Origin: Cryobacterium melibiosiphilum
GTDB taxonomy: Bacteria; Actinomycetota; Actinomycetes; Actinomycetales; Microbacteriaceae
DNA: 62,666 nt
Reading direction: 5' to 3'
NCBI RefSeq assembly: GCF_003602235.1
Contig: NZ_QZVS01000096.1
Span: forward strand, 190,515-253,180
The notes beneath the pieces are model-generated. The model did no database searches. It was not told the origin of the DNA and was given only the letters and a program-made list of their open reading frames with translations. Shown one piece after another: positions 29,233-40,506 of this stretch; the stretch's first letter is position 1, and each line of letters begins with the position of its first letter. Made by a program: the position numbers and the translations under genes.

Positions 29233-30189
29233 TCAGCGGCGGGGCTCGGCGCTGGCGCTCACGATCACGGTCGGGGACTGGATGTTCAGCACGATCGAGT
29301 GGCTGACCAGCCCGAGCAGCAACCGGCGCACGCCGTAGAGCCCGTGGTTGCCCACGACAACGAGGGCGGCGCCCCGGGCGGCATCGAGCAGCGCCCACTG
29401 CGGCGCGCCGCGCACGAGCGTCGAGGTCACGGGAAGCTGAGGGTAGGCATCCGTCGCCGTGCGCACCGAGTTCTGCAGCGTCTGCTGGTGTACCTGCTCG
29501 AGGGAGTACAGGAACGCGGGGTCGGGAGTGGCCGTGTCCCGCCAGACGAGCGGCTCCTGCCAGGCGTGGATCGCGCGGAGCTTCATGCCGGTGCAGTCGG
29601 CTTCCGCCGCGGCGAAGGCGAGCGCCGCCGCGGAGGCGGCGGAACCGTCCACGCCCACGACGACGCCGGTCGCCCGCGGGTTGGTGTCTTCGGGGATGAT
29701 CGCGATCGGACCGTTGGCGGCGCCGGCGAGCCGGGCGCCCACCGACCACTCGTAGCGCACCGGCGAACCGTCGCGGGTGTGGGTGCCGACGACCACGAGG
29801 GTGTTCGGGCCGGACAGGTTGCGCAGGTGCGAGATAGGGTCGCCGACCAGGAATTCGCTCGTGATGGTCACGGCCGGGTTCTCGCGGCGGATGCGGTCGG
29901 CCTCCTCGCGAAAGGTGCCCTCGGCGCGGGTCGCGGTGGAGTCGGCGACGAAGTATTCGGCGTTGGCCTGCGACCGGTCGAGCACGTGCACGAGGTGCAG
30001 GGCGCCACGCGGGTTGCGCCGCAAGGCCCAGGCGAGGGCCGCGCGCGAGGGCTCGGACGCATCCCACCCGACGATCGTGGCCGCGGCGGTGGCCGGGCGC
30101 GCGGGTGCCAGCCGAGCGTCCGCATCCGCAGACGGCTGCACCACCTCTGACCGAACCGTGATTGTCGGACCTGCACTGCGTGTTGTCAT
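29233..30189 (-). CDS. Universal stress protein, two tandem UspA domains
   Basis: A 318-residue protein with two UspA folds. The first domain runs from about residue 38 (TIVGWDASEPSRAAL) to 165, the second from about 170 ([16 protein letters not shown]) to 310. The ATP-type loop is GNHGLYGVRRLLLGLVSHSI near the C-terminus; the first domain has GTHTRDGSPVRYEWSVG. The Rv2623-like tandem architecture is typical of DosR-regulated stress proteins. A Dos-box-like site lies at 30286-30299, about 100 bp upstream. AGAAAGG precedes the ATG. Confidence 0.9.
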   Translation of the reverse strand: MTTRSAGPTITVRSEVVQPSADADARLAPARPATAAATIVGWDASEPSRAALAWALRRNPRGALHLVHVLDRSQANAEYFVADSTATRAEGTFREEADRIRRENPAVTITSEFLVGDPISHLRNLSGPNTLVVVGTHTRDGSPVRYEWSVGARLAGAANGPIAIIPEDTNPRATGVVVGVDGSAASAAALAFAAAEADCTGMKLRAIHAWQEPLVWRDTATPDPAFLYSLEQVHQQTLQNSVRTATDAYPQLPVTSTLVRGAPQWALLDAARGAALVVVGNHGLYGVRRLLLGLVSHSIVLNIQSPTVIVSASAEPRR

Positions 30190-30285
30190 GGCGCTTGACC
30201 TTTCTCGTCGCGGTTCTCGTGTCACTGATGTCTCTGCGTGATCCCCCGGTAGCATCACGCTACGCAGGGCGGCGGAAGCGGTCTA

Positions 30286-30299
30286 GGGTCTTTCGGCCC
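30286..30299. promoter_or_regulatory. Dos-box-like operator upstream of the tandem USP gene
   Basis: GGGTCTTTCGGCCC, one base different from the GGGACTTTCGGCCC form read on the minus strand at 32156-32169. It lies 97 bp upstream of the USP start at 30189. The mycobacterial DosR box has the core GGGACT-n3-GGCCC or its symmetric form, so binding by the DosR-like regulator at 35128-35808 is expected. Confidence 0.6.
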
Positions 30300-30348
30300 G
30301 TCCGGGTGCGGCCCTTCCCGGACGGGTGCGACGGATGCCGCGGCCGGG

Positions 30349-30891
30349 TCAGCTGCGGTGCGGTGCCGTCACGGGCACGAGCGCCCCGAGCGCGCTGCCC
30401 CAGGCCTCCGCCCGCTCGATCTCGCCGGTGGCGAGCACGGTTTCCCCGGTGACCAGAAAACTCTGCGGCGGCAGGGCCAGCTGAAAGCCGACGTGCTCGA
30501 GCAGGTGGGCGATGCCCTTCGCGGCGCGGCCGGTGACGAGGGCCGGGGCGTCGACACGGGTGTCGAAGGCGGCCGCGACTCCGGACTGGGCGCTCAGCCC
30601 GTTGAGCCAGTCCCGCACCCCGTCGCCGGCGGCATCGGGGTCGAGGTGCAGCCGGCTGTCGGGCTCGGCGGCGGCATCCGCTGCCGCGTGCCGGGTGCTG
30701 CCCCGGCTCATGCCGTGCACGTGGGTGGGGCCGCCGACGACGAGCAGGTCGAAGGCGGCGAGGTTCTGCTCGTCGGCGTGGGCGACCGGCACGATCGCGG
30801 CACTCCAGCGCGTGCCGAGGCCGCGGCCGATGGCCTCGGCGAGGGCATGGGTGTTGCCGTACATCGATTCGTAGATGACGAGGGCATGCAT
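30349..30891 (-). CDS. Flavodoxin-family protein
   Basis: A 180-residue flavodoxin-like FMN protein. The phosphate-binding loop is YESMYGNTHALAEAI at residues 7-21, and GGPTHVHGMSR forms the second flavin loop. It lies downstream of the alcohol dehydrogenase gene on the same strand, 112 bp away, and upstream of a universal stress protein, inside the dormancy-type island. A role in electron transfer under low oxygen is likely but not shown. The short gap before it has a small tandem GTTGCGT repeat and no clear promoter. Confidence 0.85.
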   Translation of the reverse strand: MHALVIYESMYGNTHALAEAIGRGLGTRWSAAIVPVAHADEQNLAAFDLLVVGGPTHVHGMSRGSTRHAAADAAAEPDSRLHLDPDAAGDGVRDWLNGLSAQSGVAAAFDTRVDAPALVTGRAAKGIAHLLEHVGFQLALPPQSFLVTGETVLATGEIERAEAWGSALGALVPVTAPHRS

Positions 30892-31003
30892 GGGGAAAAC
30901 CTTTCACCGTTGGTGTTGCGTGTTGCGTGTTGCGGCGGGCCTCGCTCCGCGGCGTCCGGCCGGGGCTGGGGCTGGGGAACCCGGCGCCCCGGCCGAACGG
31001 GCT

Positions 31004-32062
31004 TTAGGCGCGGGAGATGACGACCTTGAGCGCCTTGGTTTCCGCGGCGCGCGAGAACGTGTCGTAGGCCTCGAGGAACTGGTCGAAGCTGAAGTGGTGC
31101 GTGGCGAGCTTCTCGGCGGCGAGCTTGTTCTTGGCGACGAGCTTGAGCAACATCGGGGTGGTGTTCGCGTTGACCAGGCCCATGCTGATGTTGATGTTCT
31201 GAATCCACAGGTCTTCGAGGTGGAGCTCCACGGACTTGCCGTGCACGCCGACGTTGGCGACGTTGCCGCCCGGGCGCACGATTTCGGTGGCCATGCTGAA
31301 GGTCTGCGGCACGCCCACGGCTTCGATGGCCACGTCGACGCCGGCGCCGTCGGTGAGGTCGAGAACCTGTTGCTTCCAGTCTGCGGAGCCGGAGACCACG
31401 ACATCCGTCGCCCCGAAACCGCGGGCCGCTTCGAGACGGTTCTCGTCCAGGTCGATGGCGATGATCGTGGCGGCGCCGTAGAGGCCCGCGGTGGCGATGG
31501 CGGCAAGTCCCACGGGGCCGGCGCCGATGACGGCGACGACGTCGCCGGGCTTGACGCGGCCGTACTGCACGCCCATTTCGAAACCGGTCGGCAGGATGTC
31601 GGAGAGCATAACGGCCTGGTCGTCGGTGACGCCCTCGGGGATCTTGTGCAGGGAGTTCTCCGCGTAGGGCACGCGCACGAACTCGGCCTGGGTGCCGTCG
31701 ATGAGATGGCCGAAGACCCAGCCGATGCCGGAGGCTCCCTCGTCGCCGAGGCAGTGCGAGTAGAGGCCGGTGCTGCAGTTCACGCAGTGCCCACAGCTCT
31801 TGATGCAGGAGATGATGACCCGGTCGCCGACGGCGAGGCTCGTGACGGCGGAGCCGATCTCGGTGATCGTGCCGACGCCCTCGTGGCCGAGGATACGGCC
31901 GACGGTGACGGCCGGAACGTCGCCCTTGAGAATGTGCAGGTCGGTGCCGCAGATGGTGGTGGTGTCGACCTGCACGATGACGTCGGTCGAGTTCTCCAGC
32001 TTCGGGTTCGGGACTTCGGTCCAGGACTTGATGCCGGGTCCGCCATATACGAGTGCCTTCAC
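31004..32062 (-). CDS. Zinc-dependent alcohol dehydrogenase (MDR family)
   Basis: A 352-residue medium-chain dehydrogenase. The catalytic zinc site has CGTDLH and GHEGVGTI; the structural zinc site has four cysteines in SCGHCVNCSTGLYSHC. The nucleotide fold is VIGAGPVGLAAIATA. The start is GTG at 32062 with AAGGAG upstream. Its promoter region is shared with a divergent USP gene and contains two Dos-box-like sites, so it probably serves NADH recycling under oxygen limitation (inference). Homologues beside universal stress protein genes are common in actinobacteria. Confidence 0.9.
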   Translation of the reverse strand: MKALVYGGPGIKSWTEVPNPKLENSTDVIVQVDTTTICGTDLHILKGDVPAVTVGRILGHEGVGTITEIGSAVTSLAVGDRVIISCIKSCGHCVNCSTGLYSHCLGDEGASGIGWVFGHLIDGTQAEFVRVPYAENSLHKIPEGVTDDQAVMLSDILPTGFEMGVQYGRVKPGDVVAVIGAGPVGLAAIATAGLYGAATIIAIDLDENRLEAARGFGATDVVVSGSADWKQQVLDLTDGAGVDVAIEAVGVPQTFSMATEIVRPGGNVANVGVHGKSVELHLEDLWIQNINISMGLVNANTTPMLLKLVAKNKLAAEKLATHHFSFDQFLEAYDTFSRAAETKALKVVISRA

Positions 32063-32155
32063 GGTGTCTCCTTCGATCTGTGCCAGTGGGGTGGGCCGCG
32101 GGCATACGCCGGCGGCTCCGGCTTCAATCTAGATCGGGGGCAGACAGGCGAAACA

Positions 32156-32209
32156 GGGCCGAAAGTCCCCGGCTGGGGCATGTTTCGCGGGTATGGGGAC
32201 GTTCGGCCC
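32156..32209. promoter_or_regulatory. Two Dos-box-like operators between alcohol dehydrogenase and USP genes
   Basis: Site one, 32156-32169, reads GGGCCGAAAGTCCC (minus strand GGGACTTTCGGCCC). Site two, 32196-32209, reads GGGACGTTCGGCCC. They face each other, 40 bp apart start to start, inside the divergent intergenic region, so one pair can serve both the minus-strand dehydrogenase and the plus-strand stress protein. This matches the paired layout of DosR sites known from mycobacteria. Confidence 0.72.
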
Positions 32210-32302
32210 TAGGCAGGGGCGGCCCCCACGCGGGAGGGTGGACGTGGGTGGCACCGTCGCCATCCCCCAAGATTCACTAAACAGTAAGACGAGGTGATTT
32301 CC

Positions 32303-35106
<2,804 letters not shown>

Positions 35107-35127
35107 CGGCGCCGAGCTCTGGCGCAG

Positions 35128-35808
35128 CTAGGCGCGGCGCTGGTCGTCGCCGTGTTTGGCGACGTAGACCGCGGCCTGGGTGCGGCGTTGAAAGTCCAGC
35201 TTGGCGAGCATCGACGACACGTAGTTCTTCACGGTCTTCTCCGCCAGGAACATCGCCTGGCCGATCTCGCGGTTGGTGAGGCCCTCGCCGATGAGGTCGA
35301 GCACCTTGCGCTCCTGCGCGGTCAGGGACGCCAGCCGGGCGTCCTGTGGGTCGGCGAGGCCGGCGACGATGGCTGCCTTCACCCGCGGGTCGAACAGGGA
35401 CTCGCCGACCGCGGCCCGCCGGATCTTGTCGAGCAGGTCGTCGCTGCGGATCTCCTTGAGAACATAGCCCGCCGCTCCGGCCAGTACCGCGCCCCGCAGG
35501 GCGTGCTCGTCGTCGTAGCTGGTGAGAATCACGCACTGCTGCGCCGGGTCGAGGGAGCGCACGTCGCGGCAGACTTCGATGCCGGTGCCGTCGGGCAGTC
35601 GGGCGTCGAGGATGGCGACGTCGGGCCGCAGCGCCGGAATCATGCGGGTGGCTTCGACGGCGGACCCGGTGTCCCCGAGCACCTCAAAGCCCTCACCTTC
35701 GAGCAACTCGCGCAGCCCACGGCGCACGAGTTCGTGGTCATCGAGGATGAAGATACGAATCGGGAGCTCCCGGTCCGGGCGCGACGCTCGGTTCTGCGTC
35801 TCATCCAT
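35128..35808 (-). CDS. dosR: DosR/DevR-like response regulator (NarL/LuxR family)
   Basis: A 226-residue two-component regulator. The receiver domain has the acidic pair in ILDDHELVRRGL, the phospho-acceptor Asp in VAILDARLPDGTGIEVCRD, and a lysine in YVLKEI. The LuxR-type helix-turn-helix is LTNREIGQAMFLAEKTVKNY followed by VSSMLAKLDFQRRTQAAV, nearly the DosR sequence. AAGGGAA precedes the ATG at 35808. Two Dos-box-like sites lie just upstream, which suggests autoregulation. It should bind the operators at 30286, 32156 and 35900 when phosphorylated by the neighbouring kinase. Confidence 0.93.
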   Translation of the reverse strand: MDETQNRASRPDRELPIRIFILDDHELVRRGLRELLEGEGFEVLGDTGSAVEATRMIPALRPDVAILDARLPDGTGIEVCRDVRSLDPAQQCVILTSYDDEHALRGAVLAGAAGYVLKEIRSDDLLDKIRRAAVGESLFDPRVKAAIVAGLADPQDARLASLTAQERKVLDLIGEGLTNREIGQAMFLAEKTVKNYVSSMLAKLDFQRRTQAAVYVAKHGDDQRRA

Positions 35809-35899
35809 GGTGGTTCCCTTCGTTGTGGCGCCCACCCGGTGCGTGGCTGCGCGGGTATGCGTGCTCTATATTCTCTCCCGGCCGTCAGCGCCGCGAGTA

Positions 35900-35939
35900 G
35901 GGCCGAAAGTCCGGTACCGAGTTGCGGGACCTCCGGCCC
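35900..35939. promoter_or_regulatory. Two Dos-box-like operators upstream of dosR
   Basis: Site one, 35900-35913, reads GGGCCGAAAGTCCG, one base off the form at 32156. Site two, 35926-35939, reads GGGACCTCCGGCCC. The two face each other, 26 bp apart start to start, between dosR and the divergent membrane protein gene, so they could control both. Confidence 0.65.
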
Positions 35940-35974
35940 TGTGTGGTGGCGGCTCTTCGCGGCAGAGTGGCATC

Positions 35975-36439
35975 ATGATGAACGATGCGAACCCCGGCCG
36001 GCGGGACCCCCGACGTGCCCTGCGTGGGCTGCTGCTCGGGCTGCTGTACTTCGGTGCCGTGTCCGCGTTCGGGGGTGGTGTGCTGGGGGTCTTCGTCAAC
36101 GGCGGGGGCGTGCCGCTGGACTATCTCGAGGGCAGCCCCTTCACCTCGTTCGTGGGGCCGGGCCTGATTCTCGGGATTGTCGTGGGTGGCACACAACTGC
36201 TGGCGGCCGTCACGGTGCAGCGACGGATGCCGGCGGGTCTGCTCTGCTCGGTCGCGGCAGGGTTCGGGATGTTGATCTGGATCTTCGTAGAACTCGCCGT
36301 GATCCGCGAGTACTCTGTGCTGCAAACAATTTACTTCGCTCTCGGAGGCCTCGAGTTGCTCGCTGTCTTCGGCCTCCTCGGCCTGGTTTCGGCACTCGTT
36401 CCAGAGCCGGCACCGGATGCCGCCAGCCGGGACCTCTGA
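35975..36439 (+). CDS. Hypothetical membrane protein, about four helices
   Basis: A 154-residue, very hydrophobic protein with about four transmembrane helices (LLLGLLYFGAVSAF, FVGPGLILGIVVGGTQLL, GLLCSVAAGFGMLIWIFVEL, YFALGGLELLAVFGLLGLV). It has no family I recognise. It shares a divergent intergenic region with dosR that contains two Dos-box-like sites, so hypoxic control is possible. Two ATGs in tandem (35975, 35978) are possible starts. Confidence 0.72.
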   Translation: MMNDANPGRRDPRRALRGLLLGLLYFGAVSAFGGGVLGVFVNGGGVPLDYLEGSPFTSFVGPGLILGIVVGGTQLLAAVTVQRRMPAGLLCSVAAGFGMLIWIFVELAVIREYSVLQTIYFALGGLELLAVFGLLGLVSALVPEPAPDAASRDL

Positions 36440-36538
36440 CCCTATCGGGTGCGATTGGGCTACGCCATCATTCAAGTGGGCCGTGGCGCGCGTCGATGGG
36501 GCCGCCCGTTTCGGTTCATTCATCGACTGGGGATTCTC

Positions 36539-37417
36539 ATGGACAGCTCCGCACCATCCGTTTCAATGCCGCCGGCCTCCCCGAAGCGCTGGGTCGGTGC
36601 GACGATCGCCTTGGTCATCGGCTCGTTGCTGGCGCTGACCGGCCTCGCGCTCATGCTTGCCGGCGGTGCGGCCCTCTGGGCCATGGGCCAGACCCGCGGC
36701 ACCGGGTTCTTCCAGACGCCGACCGTGAGCGTTGCGGCCGAGTCGTACGCGCTCGTGTCGCCGCCGATGGACGTGGAGACTGACCTGAGCGACACGACCG
36801 TGTTGCCCTTCGACCTCGGCACCCTGCGACTCGTGGCGGAGTCCGCCAACAGCGGCACGCCGATCTTCGTCGGGGTGGGACCACAGGCGGACGTCGACCG
36901 GTACCTCGCGAACGTGCACCACACGGTGCTGACGACCGCGAGCGTCGGCCCGGTCGGATCGCAGTACCGGGACGTGCCCGGCAGCGTGGCCCCGGCCCTG
37001 CCCGGTGACCAGGGTTTCTGGACGCTGTCGGCGTCGGGAACCGGTGAGCAGCAAATCGTCTGGGACCTGCAGACCCTCACCGCGGCATACTCTAATACCT
37101 GGACCATCGTGGTGATGAACGCCGACGCCAGCGCGAACGTTGCCGCGCAGCTCACCGGTGGCGCCCGCAGCGATCTGATCGCTCCGATCGGCTGGGCGCT
37201 GGTCGCGAGCGGCGTCGTCGTGCTGCTGATCGGCGTCGTGCTGATCGTGCTGGGGGCCGTGAGCCTCGGTCGTCGCACACCGCGAGGGCCTCGCGCCGTG
37301 GGCCCCTCCGGCTACGGCCCCGTACCGGCAGCCCCGGGTGCGCCCGGGGGGTCCGGGGGGTCCACACTCGACACGAACTTCGTGGCCACCCCGCCCGCGA
37401 TGGTCGCCCCGGTCTAG
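36539..37417 (+). CDS. Hypothetical membrane protein with extracytoplasmic domain
   Basis: A 292-residue protein with an N-terminal helix (about 22-47), a soluble extracytoplasmic domain of about 180 residues and a second helix near 220-250, ending in a Pro/Gly-rich tail. The domain has DRYLANVHHTVL and FWTLSASGTGEQQIVWDL, which resemble actinobacterial proteins of unknown function in two-component neighbourhoods. The ATG at 36539 has GGGGA upstream. The role is unknown. Confidence 0.72.
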   Translation: MDSSAPSVSMPPASPKRWVGATIALVIGSLLALTGLALMLAGGAALWAMGQTRGTGFFQTPTVSVAAESYALVSPPMDVETDLSDTTVLPFDLGTLRLVAESANSGTPIFVGVGPQADVDRYLANVHHTVLTTASVGPVGSQYRDVPGSVAPALPGDQGFWTLSASGTGEQQIVWDLQTLTAAYSNTWTIVVMNADASANVAAQLTGGARSDLIAPIGWALVASGVVVLLIGVVLIVLGAVSLGRRTPRGPRAVGPSGYGPVPAAPGAPGGSGGSTLDTNFVATPPAMVAPV

Positions 37418-37444
37418 CTGGTCGCCCCGGGGTGCCGCGCGGAG

Positions 37445-37786
37445 CTAGGAGCGCACGAGGCGGGCGATCGCGGCCGAGGCCTCGAGCAGCTTCGCCTCGG
37501 CTTCGGCGCCGCCGGAGGCCACGGCGTCGCGCACGCAGTGATTGAGGTGGTCGTCGAGCAGACCGAGGGCGACCGACTGCAGCGCGCTGGTCATCGCGGA
37601 GATCTGGGTGAGGATGTCGATGCAGTACTTCTCGTCGCTGACCATGCCCTGCAGCCCGCGGGCCTGACCCTCGATGCGGCGCAGGCGCTTGAGGTAGTTG
37701 TCCTGGTTCGAGATGTAGCCATGATGGGCGTGCTCTTGGGCGTGCGCGTCGGGTGGTGTGTCTGGTGCGGCGTCTGTTTCGGTCAT
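37445..37786 (-). CDS. csoR: CsoR copper-sensing repressor
   Basis: A 113-residue all-helical CsoR-family repressor that leaves DNA on binding Cu(I). The ligand triad is present: Cys in EKYCIDIL, and His and Cys in DDHLNHCV, the x-Cys/His-Cys pattern of true CsoR. An N-terminal His-rich tail (HAQEHAHHG) could add metal affinity. The ribosome site GGAGG sits five bases before the second of two ATGs, so I use 37786; 37789 is the alternative. It is divergent from copZ-copA across a CsoR operator. Confidence 0.92.
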   Translation of the reverse strand: MTETDAAPDTPPDAHAQEHAHHGYISNQDNYLKRLRRIEGQARGLQGMVSDEKYCIDILTQISAMTSALQSVALGLLDDHLNHCVRDAVASGGAEAEAKLLEASAAIARLVRS

Positions 37787-37799
37787 CATGTCCTCCGAT

Positions 37800-37816
37800 T
37801 ACCCCCTAGGGGTATA
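37800..37816. promoter_or_regulatory. CsoR operator
   Basis: TACCCCCTAGGGGTATA, a near-perfect GC-rich palindrome flanked by TA, matching the known CsoR site type (TACCC-n-GGGTA). It lies 14 bp from the csoR start and 57 bp from copZ, so it should repress both. Confidence 0.85.
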
Positions 37817-37872
37817 CTGATCACATAGTAGCGCAATGCCGGCCCAAGCGGCACGCGGAGGAGACTAGACCC

Positions 37873-38103
37873 ATGAGCACTCTCACCACCACCTACGGCG
37901 TCACGGGCATGACCTGCGGCCACTGCGTAGCCGCAGTCACCGAGGAGGTCGGCGGCATCGCCGGCGCCGAGACCGTGACCGTCGACCTCGTGGTCGGGGG
38001 CGTGTCCCAGGTCACCGTCACGAGCGCCGCCGCCCTCGACCGCACCCTCGTCGCTGCCGCGGTCGATGAAGCCGGCTATGAACTGGCACCGGCCGTCGCA
38101 TGA
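37873..38103 (+). CDS. copZ: Copper chaperone CopZ
   Basis: A 76-residue heavy-metal-associated (HMA) domain protein. The Cu(I) motif GMTCGHC is at about residues 11-17. It delivers copper to CopA, whose ATG overlaps its stop by 4 bp. GGAGGAG precedes the ATG. The C-terminal DEAGYELAP is typical of the fold. Confidence 0.93.
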   Translation: MSTLTTTYGVTGMTCGHCVAAVTEEVGGIAGAETVTVDLVVGGVSQVTVTSAAALDRTLVAAAVDEAGYELAPAVA

Positions 38104-40373
38104 CCGCCTCGCAGGTCGACCTCCGCATCGGCGGCATGACCTGCGCCTCCTGCGCAGCGCGCATTGAGAAGAAGCTCAACCGCATGCCCGGCGTTGAGGC
38201 GAGCGTGAACTACGCGACCGAGAAGGCGCACGTGTCAGTGCCGGCCGGCACCACGGTCGCGGATGCGATCGCGACCATTGAAGCCACCGGGTATACGGCC
38301 GTGGTGCCGGCGCCGGTGCATCCGTCGCCCACGTCGGCTGGCCCGGCCCCGGTGGATGCCTCCGCTCCCGGCTCTGAGACCGGGGACGGCGCCGAAGCGG
38401 CCGCGCTGCTGTCGCGCCTGCGCGTCTCGGCCGCGCTCGCCCTGCCGGTCGCGCTGCTGTCGATGATTCCGGCGCTGCAGTTCGACAACTGGCAGTGGCT
38501 CGCCCTGACCCTGGCCGCGCCCGTCGCAATCTGGGGTGCGTGGCCGTTTCACCGTGCGGCCTGGCTGAACGCCCGCCACGGCGCCGCGACGATGGACACC
38601 CTCGTCAGTCTCGGGGTGCTCGCCGCGCTTGGCTGGTCGCTCTACGCCCTGTTCTTCGGCATGGCGGGCATGACCGGAATGACCATGAGCTTTCACCTCG
38701 TCGCCGAACCCGGCGGCGGCGCCAACGAGATCTACCTCGAGGTCGCCGCGGCCGTGACCGTCTTTCTGCTCGCCGGCCGCTACGCCGAGGCGCGCGCCAA
38801 GCGCCGCTCGGGAGCGGCCCTCACGGCCCTGCTCGAACTCGGCGCGAAAGAGGCGACCCTGCTGCGCGACGGGGTCGAGACCCGGGTCGGCATTTCCACG
38901 CTCGTCGTCGACGACCTCTTCGTCGTGCGCCCCGGCGAGAAGGTCGCCACCGACGGCACCGTCGTCGACGGCAACTCGGCCGTGGATGCGAGCCTGCTCA
39001 CCGGTGAATCCGTGCCCGTCGAGGTCGGCCCCGGCGATCACGTCGTGGGAGCGACCCTGAACGCCGGCGGACGCCTCGTCGTGCGGGTTGCCCGCGTCGG
39101 CGCCGACACCGAACTGGCCCAGATCGGCCGGTTGGTTGAACAGGCGCAGACCGGCAAAGCGGATGTGCAGCGCCTCGCCGACCGGGTCAGCGCGATCTTC
39201 GTGCCGATCGTGCTGGGCCTCGCCGTACTGGCCCTGGTGGGCTGGCTGCTGGTCGGTGCGACGCCCGAGCTGGCATTCACCGCCGCGGTCGCGACGCTCA
39301 TCATCGCCTGCCCGTGCGCGCTCGGGCTCGCGACCCCGACCGCGCTGCTCGTGGGCACCGGCCGCGGCGCGCAGCTCGGCATCCTGATCAAGGGCCCGCA
39401 GGTGCTCGAAGCCACCCGCCGGGTCGATACGATCGTGCTCGACAAGACCGGAACCGTCACGACCGGGCAGATGGCCGTGGTCGGCTGCGCGGCCGTGCAG
39501 TGCGGGGACGAAGACGAGATTCTCCGGCTCGCGGCCGGTGCGGAGAGCGGCTCGGAGCATCCGATCGCCGCTGCTATCGTCGCCGCCGCGGCGTTGAAGG
39601 GGCCGGTTCCGGCGGCGGAAGCGTTTGCCTCCGAACAGGGCCTGGGCGTGCAGGCCGTCGTCGACGGGCGCCTCGTGCTCGTGGGACGGCCGCAGTGGCT
39701 GGCGAGTGCGTGGTCGATCGAGCTGCCCGTGGAGCTGCGCGCCATGCTCGACACCAAGGAGGGCCTGGGTCAGACCGCGGTGATCGTGGCCTGGGACGGC
39801 GAGGCCAGGGGGCTGCTCGCCGTCGCCGACACGGTCAAGCCCACGAGCGCCGCGGCGATCGACGAGTTCGAACGGCTGGGCCTGACGACGGTGCTGCTCA
39901 CCGGCGACAACGAGCGTGCGGCCCGGGCCGTGGGCGACCTCGTCGGAATCGCGGATGTGCGGGCCGGGGTGCTGCCGGCCGAGAAGGCCGACGTCATCCG
40001 CTCACTGCAGCAGAGTGGCCGGGTCGTGGCGATGGTCGGCGACGGTGTCAACGACGCGGTCGCGCTCGCGACCGCCGACCTCGGCATCGCGATGGGCACC
40101 GGAACCGATGTGGCGATCGAGGCGAGCGACCTGACCCTGGTGCGCAGCGATCTCTTCGCGGCAGCGGATGCCATCCGGCTCGCGCGGCGCACCCTCGGCA
40201 CGATCAAGGCGAACCTGTTCTGGGCCTTCGCGTACAACGTGGCGGCGATTCCCCTCGCGATGCTCGGGCTGCTGAACCCGCTCGTGGCCGGCGCGGCGAT
40301 GGCCCTGAGTTCGGTGTTCGTGGTGACGAACAGCCTGCGCCTGCGCGGGTTTCGCGCCCTCGCGCCGCGCTGA
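38100..40373 (+). CDS. copA: Copper-exporting P1B-type ATPase CopA
   Basis: A 757-residue Cu(I) efflux ATPase. An N-terminal HMA domain carries GMTCASC near residue 12, followed by a Pro/Ala linker. The transmembrane metal site is [10 protein letters not shown], the phosphorylation motif DKTGTVTTG, the HP motif SEHPIAAA, and the hinge [10 protein letters not shown] Met-rich loop ([13 protein letters not shown]) lies between the first helices and may help accept copper outside. The gene is coupled to copZ and ends just before a perfect inverted repeat. Confidence 0.96.
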   Translation: MTASQVDLRIGGMTCASCAARIEKKLNRMPGVEASVNYATEKAHVSVPAGTTVADAIATIEATGYTAVVPAPVHPSPTSAGPAPVDASAPGSETGDGAEAAALLSRLRVSAALALPVALLSMIPALQFDNWQWLALTLAAPVAIWGAWPFHRAAWLNARHGAATMDTLVSLGVLAALGWSLYALFFGMAGMTGMTMSFHLVAEPGGGANEIYLEVAAAVTVFLLAGRYAEARAKRRSGAALTALLELGAKEATLLRDGVETRVGISTLVVDDLFVVRPGEKVATDGTVVDGNSAVDASLLTGESVPVEVGPGDHVVGATLNAGGRLVVRVARVGADTELAQIGRLVEQAQTGKADVQRLADRVSAIFVPIVLGLAVLALVGWLLVGATPELAFTAAVATLIIACPCALGLATPTALLVGTGRGAQLGILIKGPQVLEATRRVDTIVLDKTGTVTTGQMAVVGCAAVQCGDEDEILRLAAGAESGSEHPIAAAIVAAAALKGPVPAAEAFASEQGLGVQAVVDGRLVLVGRPQWLASAWSIELPVELRAMLDTKEGLGQTAVIVAWDGEARGLLAVADTVKPTSAAAIDEFERLGLTTVLLTGDNERAARAVGDLVGIADVRAGVLPAEKADVIRSLQQSGRVVAMVGDGVNDAVALATADLGIAMGTGTDVAIEASDLTLVRSDLFAAADAIRLARRTLGTIKANLFWAFAYNVAAIPLAMLGLLNPLVAGAAMALSSVFVVTNSLRLRGFRALAPR

Positions 40374-40377
40374 TCTC

Positions 40378-40435
40378 GCGAGTGAGCAATAACTGCACCA
40401 ACCCGGCAGTTTTGGTGCAGTTATTGCTCACTCGC
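40378..40435. repeat. Perfect 24-bp inverted repeat after copA
   Basis: The arms 40378-40401 and 40412-40435 are perfectly complementary over 24 bp (arm beginning GCGAGTGAGCAATAACTGCA), with a 10-nt loop CCCGGCAGTT. It begins 5 bp after the copA stop, so it may act as a terminator. The arm is unusually AT-rich for this genome and shares ATAACT-n-TGCA with the 93-bp element ends. Confidence 0.8.
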
Positions 40436-40457
40436 GGGGACGGGGATCGACTTTTGG

Positions 40458-40473
40458 ATACCCATGGGGGTAT
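40458..40473. promoter_or_regulatory. CstR/CsoR-family operator upstream of the sulfur operon
   Basis: ATACCCATGGGGGTAT is a palindrome of the ATACCC-n-GGGTAT type bound by persulfide-sensing CstR and other CsoR-family repressors. It sits 34 bp before the CoA-disulfide reductase gene, whose operon includes a CstR-like regulator. Confidence 0.72.
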
Positions 40474-40506
40474 AGTTGGGCGAGAGGCACCGAAGAAAGA
40501 GGACCG

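Noticed and set aside
30905..30935. GTTGCGT heptamer tandem repeat before the flavodoxin gene
   Set aside because: Only about two and a half units; too short to call a functional repeat.
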